Part shown: positions 44,139 to 53,561 of the stretch, in pieces
How the letters are laid out: each line of letters begins with the position of its first letter
Numbering within the stretch: position 1 is the first letter of the stretch
The notes under the pieces: generated by a model
The model's database searches: none
Told to the model about the DNA's origin: nothing
The model's input: only the letters and a program-made list of their open reading frames with translations
Program-made: the position numbers and the translations under genes
Assembly: GCF_000684975.1 (NCBI RefSeq)
Contig: NZ_BAXZ01000001.1
Location: forward strand, 1-64,000
Direction of reading: 5' to 3'
Length of the DNA: 64,000 bases
From: Paraburkholderia acidipaludis NBRC 101816
GTDB taxonomy: Bacteria; Pseudomonadota; Gammaproteobacteria; Burkholderiales; Burkholderiaceae

Positions 44139-45002
44139 TCAGGCGCCGGTCAAAAACATCACGTCACGCGGCAGCGGCACGAGGTGCTGGCCGCCGTCCA
44201 CGACGAGCGTCGTGCCCGTCACGCCGGACGCACTCGCCAGATACAGCGCGGCCTCCACGAGATCCGCGGGCCGCGACGCGCGCTTGAGCGGCGTCACCTG
44301 GTGCGCGGCCGCGAAGCTCTCCGGCGTCTGGTCGCCCGACTGCAGCGTGAGGCCCGGCGCGAGCCCGACCACGCGCACCTTCGGCGCGAGCGCCTGGGCG
44401 AGCGCGACGGTGGCGTTCGCGAGCGCGGCCTTCGTCAGCGTGTACGAGAGATAGTCCGGATTCATGTTGTACAGCTTCTGGTCGAGCACGTTGATGACAC
44501 ACGTGCGCAGCGACTCGTCGGCCGCCGCGGCCTCGGGCGTCGCCTCGTACAGCGTGCGCGCCAGCACGAGCGGCGCGCCGACGTTGATCGCCATGAGCTG
44601 CAGCAGCTTTTCGTAGCCGACGTCGCGCGCCGAGTCTTCGTCGAAGCGCGACGCGTTGTTCAGCACGCACGCGGGGCGCCCCAGCGCCGCCGTGCAGGCA
44701 GAAACGAGCCGCGCGACCTGGCTTTCGTCGGCGAGGTCGGCATGCAGCGCCACCGCGCGGCGGCCCAGTGCCTCGATCTGCGCGACGACTTCGTCGGCTG
44801 CCGCGCGCGACTCGCCGAAATGCACCGCCACGTCCCAGCCGTGCGCCGCAAAGCCCACCGCCAGCTCGCGCCCGATCCGCCGCGCGCCGCCTGTCACCAG
44901 CACCACGCGCGCGGCGGCCGGGCCGCCCGAAAAATCGGGGCCGGATTCAGAGGCCGCCGTGCGGGAGCCGGAAGCCGGGTGGATGCCGGAAGTAGCGCTC
45001 AT
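44139..45002 (-). CDS. Short-chain dehydrogenase/reductase, pteridine-reductase-like
   Basis: A 287-residue SDR enzyme. Cofactor motif VLVTGGARRIGRELAVGFA (the TGGARRIG form seen in FolM/pteridine reductases), ADLADESQVARL, LNNASRFDEDS, and the active-site region with Tyr in YLSYTLTKAAL. About 30 disordered N-terminal residues precede the Rossmann fold. Placement beside folB supports a dihydrofolate/dihydromonapterin-type reductase role, but this is inference. Its start is only 13 bp from the divergent methyltransferase start. Confidence 0.85.
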   Translation of the reverse strand: MSATSGIHPASGSRTAASESGPDFSGGPAAARVVLVTGGARRIGRELAVGFAAHGWDVAVHFGESRAAADEVVAQIEALGRRAVALHADLADESQVARLVSACTAALGRPACVLNNASRFDEDSARDVGYEKLLQLMAINVGAPLVLARTLYEATPEAAAADESLRTCVINVLDQKLYNMNPDYLSYTLTKAALANATVALAQALAPKVRVVGLAPGLTLQSGDQTPESFAAAHQVTPLKRASRPADLVEAALYLASASGVTGTTLVVDGGQHLVPLPRDVMFLTGA

Positions 45003-45015
45003 TTACAATGCCGGG

Positions 45016-46218
45016 ATGAATCCGAAAGCTCACGAGCCCGATAGTTTACCTGTTCCCGAGCCGATCGCGCTCGCGCAGTCCGAGGCACTCGCCGCGACGC
45101 TGCGCGCGCAGATCGCGGCGGCGGACGGCTGGCTGCCGTTCGACCGTTACATGGAACGTGCGCTCTACGCGCCGGGGCTCGGCTACTACGGCGGCGGCGC
45201 GCGCAAGTTCGGCTTCGATGCCCGCGACGGCAGCGACTTCGTGACGGCGCCGGAGCTCTCGCCGCTCTTCGCCGCCACGCTCGCGCGCGCGCTGGCCGAG
45301 GCGCTGGCCGCGAGCGGCACGCGCGCGCTGATGGAGTTCGGCGCGGGCACGGGCAAACTCGCGGCAGGCATCCTGCTCGCGCTCGATGCGCTCGGCGTCG
45401 ACTTCGATTCCTATGCGATCGTCGATCTGTCCGGCGAGTTGCGCGCGCGCCAGCGCGAAACGATCGAAGCGCTCGCGCCGCATCTCGCGCCGCGCGTGAC
45501 GTGGCTCGACGCGCTGCCGGCGCAGTTCGAAGGGGTAGTGATCGGCAACGAAGTGCTCGACGCGATGCCGGTGCGCCTCTTCGCACGCAAGGATGCGGTC
45601 TGGCACGAGCGCGGCGTGACCGTCGACGCGCAAGGCGCGTTCGTTTTCTCCGACCGCCCCGCCATGAGCGGGCTCGATGCGCACTGGCCCGAAGGCGTGC
45701 TTGCAGGCATCGAGGGCAGCGAGGACTATGTGGCCGAAACGCATGAAGCGGCGCTCGCATTCACGCGCACGGTCTGCGCGATGCTCGTGCGCGGCGCGGC
45801 ATTCTTCATCGACTACGGATTCCCGCGCCGCGAGTACTACCACCCGCAGCGCGCGCAAGGCACGCTCATGTGCCACTACCGGCACCGCGCGCACGGCGAT
45901 CCTTTCCTGTACCCCGGCCTCCAGGACATCACGGCGCACGTCGAATTCACCGGCATTGCGGAAGCCGGTGTCGAGGCCGGCGCGGAGCTGCTCGGCTATG
46001 CGTCGCAGGCGCGCTTCCTGATGAATGCGGGCATTACCGAGGTGCTTTCCGAGATCGATCCGCGCGATGTCCAGCGTTTTCTGCCCGCCGCGAACGCCGT
46101 GCAGAAGCTCGTCTCCGAGTCGGAGATGGGCGAGCTCTTCAAGGTGATCGCGTTCTCGCGCGGCATCGACGCCACGCTCACGGCGTTCGCGCGCGGCGAC
46201 CGCAGCCACACGCTATGA
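45016..46218 (+). CDS. MidA/NDUFAF7-family SAM-dependent methyltransferase
   Basis: A 400-residue methyltransferase. Family features: WLPFDRYMERALYAPGLGYY at the N terminus, SAM-binding LMEFGAGTGKLAAGILLAL, and VVIGNEVLDAMPVRLF and FFIDYGFPRREYYHP. In mitochondria the homologue methylates a complex I subunit; the bacterial substrate is not established. The ATG at 45016 is chosen by homology; longer frames run back through the opposite-strand gene. Followed by a DUF2905 gene. Confidence 0.92.
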   Translation: MNPKAHEPDSLPVPEPIALAQSEALAATLRAQIAAADGWLPFDRYMERALYAPGLGYYGGGARKFGFDARDGSDFVTAPELSPLFAATLARALAEALAASGTRALMEFGAGTGKLAAGILLALDALGVDFDSYAIVDLSGELRARQRETIEALAPHLAPRVTWLDALPAQFEGVVIGNEVLDAMPVRLFARKDAVWHERGVTVDAQGAFVFSDRPAMSGLDAHWPEGVLAGIEGSEDYVAETHEAALAFTRTVCAMLVRGAAFFIDYGFPRREYYHPQRAQGTLMCHYRHRAHGDPFLYPGLQDITAHVEFTGIAEAGVEAGAELLGYASQARFLMNAGITEVLSEIDPRDVQRFLPAANAVQKLVSESEMGELFKVIAFSRGIDATLTAFARGDRSHTL

Positions 46219-46234
46219 CGAGGCGCGCAACGCC

Positions 46235-46429
46235 ATGATCCGCTGGCTCCTGACCACCTTCATCGCCGTCGCGATCCTGTCGAGCGCGCAGCCCTGGCTG
46301 CGCAAGCTCGGCATCGGCAGGTTGCCAGGCGACATTACGCTGCGTATTTTCGGCCGCGAATATCCGCTGCCGTTCATGTCGACGCTTGTGCTTTCGATGG
46401 CGCTTTCGCTGATCGTGCGCGCGCTCTGA
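46235..46429 (+). CDS. DUF2905 family membrane protein
   Basis: A 64-residue protein with two hydrophobic segments around the family core LRKLGIGRLPGDITLRI and the C-terminal span STLVLSMALSLIVRAL. 16 bp after the methyltransferase, so cotranscribed. Function unknown. It ends 3 bp from the end of cca on the other strand. Confidence 0.88.
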   Translation: MIRWLLTTFIAVAILSSAQPWLRKLGIGRLPGDITLRIFGREYPLPFMSTLVLSMALSLIVRAL

Positions 46430-46432
46430 AGG

Positions 46433-47671
46433 TCACGCGGCTGCGAGCGCATCCTCCACCGCTTTGACGCGCGCGCGGTGCACCGCTTCCTTGATTTTCT
46501 CCGCCTCGCCGCCGCAATCCCGCGCGACGGCGCCCGCGTCGACCGAGCGCGCCGCCACCAGCGCCACACGCAGCCGCTCGGCCTGCGGATAAGGCGCGTT
46601 CTCCCAGCCGAGGCGCCCGCGCAGATCCGCTTCGCAGGCTTGCAGCGCTTCCGCGAAACGCGCGGGCTTGCGCAGCGCGTCGCCGCGTTCGAGCATCCGC
46701 ACGAGCGCCGCGCCGCCCATTTCCATCACGCGGTGCATGTTGCCGTGTTCGCGCGCCACGAGCACGGCCAGGTCGCGGCACTCGTTGGGCACGCGCAAGC
46801 GGTCGCACAGCGGCTTGAGCAGATCGACGCTGCGCCCTTCGTGGCCGATATGGCGCGGCAGCACGTCCTCGGGCGTGGTCGCCTTGCCGAGGTCGTGCGT
46901 GAGCGCCGCGAAGCGCACCGGCAACGCATAGCCTTGCGCCGCCGCGTAGTCGATCACCATCATCACGTGCACGCCGGTATCGACTTCCGGGTGGTAGTCG
47001 GCGCGCTGCGGCACGCCGAAGAGGCTGTCCACTTCGGGCAGCACGCGCGCGAGCGCGCCGCACTCGCGCAGCACCTCGAACATGCGCGAGGGCTTGTCCT
47101 CCATGAGGCCGCGCGCCACCTCTTGCCACACGCGCTCGGGCACGAGCGCATCGGCTTCGCCCGCTTCGACCATGCGGCGCATCAGCGCCATGGTTTCGGG
47201 CGCGACGGTGAAATCCGCGAAACGCGCCGCGAAGCGCGCGACACGCAGAATGCGCACCGGGTCTTCGAGAAAGGCCTCGCTCACGTGACGGAACACGCGC
47301 GCGCGCAGGTCGCCCGCGCCGTCGAACGGATCGACCACCGGCCCGCTCATTACGTCGCCCGGCAGCATTTCGCGCGCCATCGCGTTGATCGTGAGATCGC
47401 GGCGCGCGAGGTCCTCTTCGAGCGTCACGTCGGGTGCGTAGAAGAACTGAAAGCCGTGATAGCCGGCTGCGGTCTTGCGCTCGGTGCGCGCGAGCGCGTA
47501 TTCCTCGTTCGTCTGCGGATGCAGGAACACCGGAAAGTCCTTGCCCACGGGACGATAACCTTGCGCCGCCATCTGCTCGGGCGTCGCGCCCACCACCACG
47601 TAATCGCGGTCGCGCACCGGCAGCCCGAGCATCTCGTCGCGGATCGCTCCGCCTACGACGTAGATCTTCAT
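46433..47671 (-). CDS. cca: Multifunctional CCA tRNA nucleotidyltransferase / phosphodiesterase
   Basis: Adds or repairs the 3' CCA of tRNAs (412 residues). N terminus MKIYVVGGAIRDEMLGLPVR (G-G-x-x-R-D motif) with catalytic carboxylates in VRDRDYVVVG; RRDLTINAMA; the ERVWQE motif; and an HD domain (HVMMVIDYAAA, AALTHDLGKATT) typical of the proteobacterial form with phosphodiesterase activity. Its ATG overlaps the stop of the upstream GST gene by 4 bp (ATGA). Confidence 0.95.
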   Translation of the reverse strand: MKIYVVGGAIRDEMLGLPVRDRDYVVVGATPEQMAAQGYRPVGKDFPVFLHPQTNEEYALARTERKTAAGYHGFQFFYAPDVTLEEDLARRDLTINAMAREMLPGDVMSGPVVDPFDGAGDLRARVFRHVSEAFLEDPVRILRVARFAARFADFTVAPETMALMRRMVEAGEADALVPERVWQEVARGLMEDKPSRMFEVLRECGALARVLPEVDSLFGVPQRADYHPEVDTGVHVMMVIDYAAAQGYALPVRFAALTHDLGKATTPEDVLPRHIGHEGRSVDLLKPLCDRLRVPNECRDLAVLVAREHGNMHRVMEMGGAALVRMLERGDALRKPARFAEALQACEADLRGRLGWENAPYPQAERLRVALVAARSVDAGAVARDCGGEAEKIKEAVHRARVKAVEDALAAA

Positions 47672-48315
47672 GGAGCGAGTTCGTCGTCCGCCACGATATG
47701 CGTCTCGCGGCGCGCGGCTTCGATCCAGGCGGCCACGGCCGGCAGCGCCGTCACGCGCTGCACGTAAGCGGCGGCCTCAGGAGAAAGCTTCGGCTGGTAG
47801 CTGTTGAAGCGCATCGCGACCGGTGCGTACATCGCGTCGGCAATGCCGAACTCACCGAACAGGAATGGCCCGCCGCTCGCGGCGAGGCACTCGCGCCAGA
47901 GCGCGTCGATGCGTGCGATGTCGGCGAGCACGTCCGGCTCCGTGCCTACGCCAGGACGCGTGCAGCGGATGTTCATCGGCATCGCGTTGCGCAAGGCGCC
48001 AAAGGCCGAGTGCATCTCGGCGCTGATGCTGCGCGCGCGGGCGCGGGCATTCGGCTCGCGCGGCCAGAGCGCGTGCTGCGGATAGCGGTCGGCGAGCGTT
48101 TCCGCGATCGCGAGCGAGTCCCACACGGCAAAGCCCTCGTCGGACACGAGGCACGGCACCTTGCCCGAGGACGAGTACGTGAGGATCGCGGCCTTGGTGC
48201 CCGGCTCGTCGAGTTCGATCAGCACCTCCTCGAACGGAATGCCGAAATGCGTGAGCAGCAGCCACGGCCGCATCGACCACGACGAATAGTTCTTGTCTCC
48301 GATTACGAGTTTCAT
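47668..48315 (-). CDS. Glutathione S-transferase family protein
   Basis: A 215-residue GST. Thioredoxin-fold N terminus MKLVIGDKNYSSWSMRPWLL with the Ser-rich catalytic region, then the glutathione-binding SSGKVPCLVSDEGFAVWDSLAI; helical C-terminal domain with GEFGIADAMYAPVAMRF. The ATG at 48315 is the family start. Overlaps cca by 4 bp, so the two are translationally coupled although functionally unrelated. Confidence 0.92.
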   Translation of the reverse strand: MKLVIGDKNYSSWSMRPWLLLTHFGIPFEEVLIELDEPGTKAAILTYSSSGKVPCLVSDEGFAVWDSLAIAETLADRYPQHALWPREPNARARARSISAEMHSAFGALRNAMPMNIRCTRPGVGTEPDVLADIARIDALWRECLAASGGPFLFGEFGIADAMYAPVAMRFNSYQPKLSPEAAAYVQRVTALPAVAAWIEAARRETHIVADDELAP

Positions 48316-48349
48316 CACAGGCTTGAAGTGTAGGGTTGGAAAGATGCGG

Positions 48350-49306
48350 CTAGCGCCCCGCGTGCGTGCGGAACAGATTGAGCCGCGAACGCTGCGAGGC
48401 ATCGCCGAGATACAGCGGCGCGACGGCTTCGATGCTGACCGGTTCGATGCCGAGTTCCGGCGCAAGCGGGCCCGACAGCACGCTGTCGACTTTCATCGAA
48501 TCGAGATTGTCGCGCGTGAGCATCGGCTCGCCCGGTGCGATTTCGAACGAGAGCGCCTGCAGCCGCGCAAACGCATCGGGCAGCCGCATGATGCGCGCAT
48601 GGCGGCCCACCACCTCGCCGCAATACGCGACCAGCTGCTCGAGCGTATAGACGCTCGGGCCGCCGAGTTCGTAAGTGTGCCCGCTGGCGGCGTCGAGATC
48701 GAGCACGTTGACGATCGCCTTCGACACGTCGCCCACGTACACGGGCTGGAACTTCGCGTCGGGCATCGCGAGCGGTATCGCGGGAAAAAGCTTCTGCAGC
48801 AGCGCGAAGCGGTTGAGAAACAGGTCGTCGGGGCCGAACACCACGGAAGGCCGGAAGATGGTCGCGGCGAGCGCGGCCGACGCATGCACGGCCTTCTCGC
48901 CGTCGCCCTTCGAGCGCAGGTACATGCTGGGCGCGCGCGGATCGGCGCCGATCGCGCTCACGTGCATGAGCCGGTGCACGCCCTTGCCTTCGCAGGCGGC
49001 CACGATCTTCGTCGGCAGCTCGACGTGCAGCTTCGCGAAGCCGGCCCCATAGGGATCGCCGCGCCCGCCGTTGAGCGTGCCGACCAGATTGATGACGGCG
49101 TCGGCGCCTTCCACGAAGCTCGCGAGCGCAACGGGATCGAAGACATCGGTCTCGATCACGTCGATGGGAAGCAGCGTGAGATGGCGGGCGCTGTAACGGC
49201 GCCGCGTGGCGATGCGCACGTTCTTGCCCGCCTCGACGAGCGCGTTGACGAGATGACTGCCGATGAACCCCGAACCGCCGATCACTGCGATGGTTTGATG
49301 TCTCAT
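48350..49306 (-). CDS. NDUFA9-like NAD(P)-binding epimerase family protein
   Basis: A 318-residue atypical short-chain dehydrogenase. Rossmann start IAVIGGSGFIGSHLVNALVE, with the NDUFA9-like motifs DAVINLVGTLNGGRG, LRSKGDGEKAVHAS and IFRPSVVFGPDDLFLNRFA. Complex I NDUFA9-type proteins of this kind occur widely in beta-proteobacteria; the function there is not settled. The ATG at 49306 has GGGAGG 6 bp upstream. Confidence 0.88.
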   Translation of the reverse strand: MRHQTIAVIGGSGFIGSHLVNALVEAGKNVRIATRRRYSARHLTLLPIDVIETDVFDPVALASFVEGADAVINLVGTLNGGRGDPYGAGFAKLHVELPTKIVAACEGKGVHRLMHVSAIGADPRAPSMYLRSKGDGEKAVHASAALAATIFRPSVVFGPDDLFLNRFALLQKLFPAIPLAMPDAKFQPVYVGDVSKAIVNVLDLDAASGHTYELGGPSVYTLEQLVAYCGEVVGRHARIMRLPDAFARLQALSFEIAPGEPMLTRDNLDSMKVDSVLSGPLAPELGIEPVSIEAVAPLYLGDASQRSRLNLFRTHAGR

Positions 49307-49474
49307 CTCCGACCTCCCTGGTGCAGGCGGCGGCACTGCCGGCTGCGGGGTTCGCCTTCAGGTTCACCCCGCGCGGTTTCGCCCGGCCGGCGCGCGCAAG
49401 CCGCAGGGGCCGAACGTGCCGTCATGCGCCGTCATGAACCGCGAGCGCCCAGGGCGGACGCGGCGGCGCGGCGC

Positions 49475-51448
49475 CTAAGGCGCAATGTAACCGAGACGCG
49501 CCTTCAGCGATTGCGGGCGGCCCTCGAACAGCGCCGCATAGTAGACCGTGTTCGACAACACGTTTTTCACGTAATCGCGGGTTTCCTGGAACGGAATGGT
49601 TTCCGCGAAGATGGCGCCCTCAACGGGCTGCTGCAACGACTGCCGCCACGCGCTCGGGCGCCCCGGTCCGGCGTTGTAGCCCGCGGTGGCAAGCACGGCG
49701 GAGCCGTCGAACTGATTGTAGATCATCGACAGATAGTTGGTGCCGAGCAGGATATTCGTGTCGATGTCGTTGAGCTGGTCGCGCGACAGCGGACCAAGGC
49801 CGATCTTCCGCGCCACCATCTGCGCCGTGGCCGGCATGATCTGCATGAGGCCGCTCGCCCCCACGCCCGAACGCGCGTTCATGATGAAGCGCGACTCCTG
49901 GCGCATGAGGCCGTAGGCCCATTCGACGTCGAGGCCTGTCGTTTGCGCGTCGCGGTCGACGATGTCGCGATACGGCGCGAGATAGCGCAACGAGAAGTCG
50001 TGCTCGCTCACGGTGCGGTCTGCCGTGTTGACGGTGCGGTCGAGCAGCTGGATGCGCCTGGCGTATTCGGCGGCGGCAAGCAACTGGCGGTCCGTCATGC
50101 TGCGCAGCGGCCAGTTCCATTCGCGATTGCCTTCAAGCCGCAGGTTCAGCGCATAGAAGCGCTGCGCGAGCGCGAAGCCGGGCGTTTGCGCGGCCTGGGC
50201 GATTTCGGCGTCGGTGACCGTGGTCTTCGGCGGAATCGTGATCTTCTGGCCAAGCTCTTCGAGCGCCAGTTGCCCGTAGAAATTGTAGCCCTGCGAGATC
50301 TGCGTGAACTCCTGGTTGGCGCCGGCCACGTCGCCCGCCTGCTTGAGCGCGCGGGCGTGCCAGTAAACCCACGAAGGCTGCGCGCGCAGCGCCGCGGGCA
50401 TCTGCTCGATCGACCAGCGCACCATGGTCCAGTCGCCGCCCAGCAGCGCGGCGCGCACGCGCCACTCGTAAGCGGGATTCGAGAGCGGCGCGTTGGCCGA
50501 GAGGCGATACCAGTCGAGCGCGCCCGGCACGCGCTTCTGCGCGGCCTCATAGCCGATCGTGCCCCAGCCGATCCCGCGCTCCGGCAAGGCCAGCGACGGG
50601 GCCACCGCCGCGAAGGTCGCGGCGGCCATCGCCGGATCGTTGCGCGCCATCACCGTGACGGCGAGCAGCGCGAGCTGATGCGAGAGCGGGTCTGCGCTCA
50701 CGCCGGCGGCCAGCGTGATCGGCGGCGTGTTCACGGCCTGCGAGAACGCGGCCGGATCGGGCTGCGTGGCGAGGCCGCCAAGCAGCTTGAAGCCCGTGCT
50801 GGTCTGGTTCTGTTCGTAGGCGAGACGGATTTGCTGCCACACGTCGTCGCTCGTGAACTGGCCTTTGATCGCGAGCGCGGTCACGAGGTCCACGCAGCCG
50901 TCGCCGTAGTAGCGCGGATCGGTGAGCAGCGCGCGCGCGTCGTTCGCGACGTTCTCGCCGCGCGCCGCGCGCGATTCGAGCGCGTAGCACTTCACCTGCG
51001 TATCGTCGTTGAGCACGAAGCGCGGATACTGCTGATCGAAATTCACCCAGTCGTGGCGCGCGCCGAGCACGAGCAGATAGTCGTTGCGCAGCCGGTCGGC
51101 AATCGCCTCGCCGTCGTGGCGCTGCAGGAACGACAGCACGGGCGCATCGGGCGCGTCGGTACGCGCGTGGCCCTGCGAATCGAAAAGCTGCGGCTTGAGC
51201 TGGAAGTACTCCAGATACGAGGGCGCCGGATAGTCCGGAATCATCGCGGCCAGCTGCGCGGCGCGCGACGGATCGTTGTTGCGCGCGGCTTCGCGAAGCT
51301 GGATGAACGTCTGGTCGTCGGGGGAAAGCTGGGCGTCGAGGGGAAGCGCAACGGGACGCACGGCGGACGCCGTGCTGCACGCGACGAGTGCCGCGGCGGC
51401 CAGCGCGAAACCGGCCGCGCGATATACTCGGACAAGGCGTTTGGACAT
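49475..51448 (-). CDS. Soluble lytic murein transglycosylase (Slt-type), lipoprotein
   Basis: A 657-residue peptidoglycan lytic transglycosylase. A lipoprotein signal peptide is visible (GFALAAAALVACSTAS; lipobox LVAC), followed by a long alpha-helical U/L superhelix and a C-terminal SLT catalytic domain: catalytic Glu in AYGLMRQESRFIMNARSGVG, then GLMQIMPATAQMVARKIGL and TAGYNAGPGR. The ATG at 51448 is set by the signal peptide. Divergent from the cyclo-ligase gene across 20 bp. Confidence 0.93.
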   Translation of the reverse strand: MSKRLVRVYRAAGFALAAAALVACSTASAVRPVALPLDAQLSPDDQTFIQLREAARNNDPSRAAQLAAMIPDYPAPSYLEYFQLKPQLFDSQGHARTDAPDAPVLSFLQRHDGEAIADRLRNDYLLVLGARHDWVNFDQQYPRFVLNDDTQVKCYALESRAARGENVANDARALLTDPRYYGDGCVDLVTALAIKGQFTSDDVWQQIRLAYEQNQTSTGFKLLGGLATQPDPAAFSQAVNTPPITLAAGVSADPLSHQLALLAVTVMARNDPAMAAATFAAVAPSLALPERGIGWGTIGYEAAQKRVPGALDWYRLSANAPLSNPAYEWRVRAALLGGDWTMVRWSIEQMPAALRAQPSWVYWHARALKQAGDVAGANQEFTQISQGYNFYGQLALEELGQKITIPPKTTVTDAEIAQAAQTPGFALAQRFYALNLRLEGNREWNWPLRSMTDRQLLAAAEYARRIQLLDRTVNTADRTVSEHDFSLRYLAPYRDIVDRDAQTTGLDVEWAYGLMRQESRFIMNARSGVGASGLMQIMPATAQMVARKIGLGPLSRDQLNDIDTNILLGTNYLSMIYNQFDGSAVLATAGYNAGPGRPSAWRQSLQQPVEGAIFAETIPFQETRDYVKNVLSNTVYYAALFEGRPQSLKARLGYIAP

Positions 51449-51468
51449 CGTTATTTCTGGAGCACGAG

Positions 51469-52095
51469 GTGAGCCCAAGCATAGCACGCAACCCCCGCGC
51501 TCAATCCAAAAAGACGTGGCGCGCAACGCTCGCCGCAACGCGTCTTGAAGCCGCGTCAGACGTGGCGCTCGGCGCTGCGCTGGAGCAGCGTCTCGGCTCG
51601 CTCGTCGAGCGTCTCGCGCCGCGTTCGATCGGCTTTTACTGGCCCTTGCGCGGCGAGTTCGACGCGCGCGCATGGATCGCCGCCTGGCTGCTCGACGACC
51701 CGTCGCGCGGCGCGGCGCTGCCCGGCATTCCCGAGCGCCACGCGCCGCTCGCGTTCTACGCATGGACACCCGAGGCTCCCCTGCGCGAAGGCCATCACGG
51801 CATACCCGAACCGGCATCGCAGGAACGCGTCCTGCCCGAGCTGCTGCTCGTGCCCTGCGTGGGCTTCGACGCGCAAGGCTACCGCCTCGGCTACGGCGGC
51901 GGCTACTACGACCGCACGCTCGCCACGTGGCCGGGCGAGCGCTTGCCGCTTACCGTGGGCATCGCCTGGGAAGCGTGCCGTATCGACGAGGGCGTGCCCG
52001 AGCGCGAAGCGCACGACTTGCCGCTCGACGCCATCGTCACCGACGCCGCGACGCATCTCACGCCGCGACTGGATTCGCGCCTCGGCGCGCGCTGA
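51469..52095 (+). CDS. 5-formyltetrahydrofolate cyclo-ligase
   Basis: Converts 5-formyl-THF to 5,10-methenyl-THF (208 residues). Family motifs: IGFYWPLRGEFDAR, LLLVPCVGFDAQGYRLGYGG and GYYDRTL. The likely start is GTG at 51469, with GGAG 6 bp upstream; in-frame codons further upstream overlap the opposite gene. Shares a 20-bp divergent gap with the transglycosylase, so the promoters must lie inside coding sequence. Confidence 0.92.
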   Translation: MSPSIARNPRAQSKKTWRATLAATRLEAASDVALGAALEQRLGSLVERLAPRSIGFYWPLRGEFDARAWIAAWLLDDPSRGAALPGIPERHAPLAFYAWTPEAPLREGHHGIPEPASQERVLPELLLVPCVGFDAQGYRLGYGGGYYDRTLATWPGERLPLTVGIAWEACRIDEGVPEREAHDLPLDAIVTDAATHLTPRLDSRLGAR

Positions 52096-52130
52096 TGCAT
52101 GCCCTGACGCACACCCACGCGGCGCGCCGC

Positions 52131-52643
52131 TTAAAGCGAAGCCGCCGCGCGCGCCGCCGTATCGTAGAGTCCCGACGCGTTGCGCATGATTTGTGCGGCG
52201 TCGCCAATCTGCTCGTTGCTGAGGCCGCTTTCCTTGAGCGTGGCGATCAGGCAGCTCTCGCGCACGTCGCGGTAGCGCAGGCACAGGTCGCGCCCTTCGG
52301 GCGTAACCGAAAAGAACACTTCCTTGCCGCTCTTCTCGCTTTTTACATACCCTCTGGCAACGAGCTTCTTCAGCGCATAGGTGGCGACGTGCGTGTCCTC
52401 GATGTTGAGCACGAAGCAGATGTCGGCCAGCTTCTTGCGGCGGTCGCGGTGCCCCACGTGATGCAGCAGCGACACTTCCACGGACGTCATGTCCTTCACC
52501 CCCGCCGCCGACATGCAGCGCACCATCCAGCGGTTGAACGCATTGCTGACCATGATGAGGGCGTATTCGAGTTCGGAAAGCTCGGCGCTCGATTCGGAGA
52601 CGAGATGCTCGGACGAAACGATCTTGGTCGGCTGGCGCGACAT
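52131..52643 (-). CDS. MarR-like winged-helix transcriptional regulator
   Basis: A 170-residue regulator. LEYALIMVSNAFNRWMVRC and LADICFVLNIEDTHVATYALKKL (winged helix), then VFFSVTPEGRDLCLRYRD. This is the MarR-like group found in Burkholderia with a long N-terminal helix. No clear ribosome site. Divergent from the pxp operon with an inverted repeat between them, so it is a candidate regulator of that operon or of itself. Confidence 0.82.
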   Translation of the reverse strand: MSRQPTKIVSSEHLVSESSAELSELEYALIMVSNAFNRWMVRCMSAAGVKDMTSVEVSLLHHVGHRDRRKKLADICFVLNIEDTHVATYALKKLVARGYVKSEKSGKEVFFSVTPEGRDLCLRYRDVRESCLIATLKESGLSNEQIGDAAQIMRNASGLYDTAARAAASL

Positions 52644-52728
52644 GAGGGGAATCCGTGGTCGGAGAGGATCGTGGCGAGAGTGTAGTGGCGCGCGAGGGCG
52701 CCAGCGCCTGGCGAAAACGCTTATTGAG

Positions 52729-52755
52729 ATATTGTAGGTAATTTATCGACAATAT
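52729..52755. promoter_or_regulatory. Inverted repeat between MarR-like gene and pxpB
   Basis: ATATTGT (52729-52735) and ACAATAT (52749-52755), 13-bp spacer, with GAGA/TCTC extending the symmetry outward at one extra base. The centres of the arms are 20 bp apart, two helical turns. Candidate operator of the adjacent MarR-like regulator. Confidence 0.5.
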
Positions 52756-52901
52756 GTCTCGAATGAGGAACGGCGGCCGCTCCGGCCTCCCCCTTGCGCG
52801 CAGCGCTCCCACCCTTATGCACCGCGAGCCGCCGCGACGATCCGCGCGGCCTGCGCCGCGGCGAGGCACAATCCCGTGAGGAACCGCATCCTTTAACCGC
52901 C

Positions 52902-53561
52902 ATGCCGAACCCTACTCCACGCATCTTTCCGCTTGGTGACGTGGCGCTTGTCTGCGAAGCGCCGCCGCCCGCCACGCTCGAAGTCCAGCGCCGCGTCTGG
53001 GCCGTTGCCGCGCTCGCGCGCGACTGGGCGCCCGTGCGCGAGGTCGTGCCCGGCATGAACAATCTGACCGTCACCTTCGACCCGCTCGAGGCGAACGCCG
53101 ACGAGCTCGCCGGCTGGCTCGAAGCCGCCTGGCGCGACGCGGATGTCGCGCCGCACGCGGGCCGCGACGTCGAGATTCCCGTGTCGTACGGCGGCGAGGC
53201 CGGTCCCGATCTCGAAGTCGTCGCGCGTCACACGGGCCTTGCTCCCGCCGACGTGGCCGCGCGCCACGCGGCAGGCGTCTATATCGTGTTCTTCCTCGGC
53301 TTCCAGCCCGGCTTCGCCTATATGGGCGGACTCGACGCCGCGCTCCACACCCCGCGCCGCCGCGAGCCGCGGCTTGCCGTGCCGGCCGGATCGGTGGGCA
53401 TCGGCGGCGAGCAGACGGGCATCTATCCCGCGCGGTCGCCCGGCGGCTGGCAGTTGATCGGCCGCACTTCGCTCGCGCTTTTCGACCCCGCGCGCACGCC
53501 GCCCACGCTGCTCATGCCCGGCGACCGCGTGCGCTTCACCATCGCGGAGCTCCTCGCATGA
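52902..53561 (+). CDS. pxpB: 5-oxoprolinase subunit PxpB
   Basis: One of three subunits of the ATP-dependent prokaryotic 5-oxoprolinase (219 residues), a KipI-type cyclophilin-like protein. Motifs: VPGMNNLTVTFDPL, FFLGFQPGFAYMGGLDAAL, PAGSVGIGGEQTGIYPARSP and GGWQLIGRT. The ATG at 52902 is the family start. Its stop overlaps the pxpC start by 4 bp. Confidence 0.95.
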   Translation: MPNPTPRIFPLGDVALVCEAPPPATLEVQRRVWAVAALARDWAPVREVVPGMNNLTVTFDPLEANADELAGWLEAAWRDADVAPHAGRDVEIPVSYGGEAGPDLEVVARHTGLAPADVAARHAAGVYIVFFLGFQPGFAYMGGLDAALHTPRRREPRLAVPAGSVGIGGEQTGIYPARSPGGWQLIGRTSLALFDPARTPPTLLMPGDRVRFTIAELLA

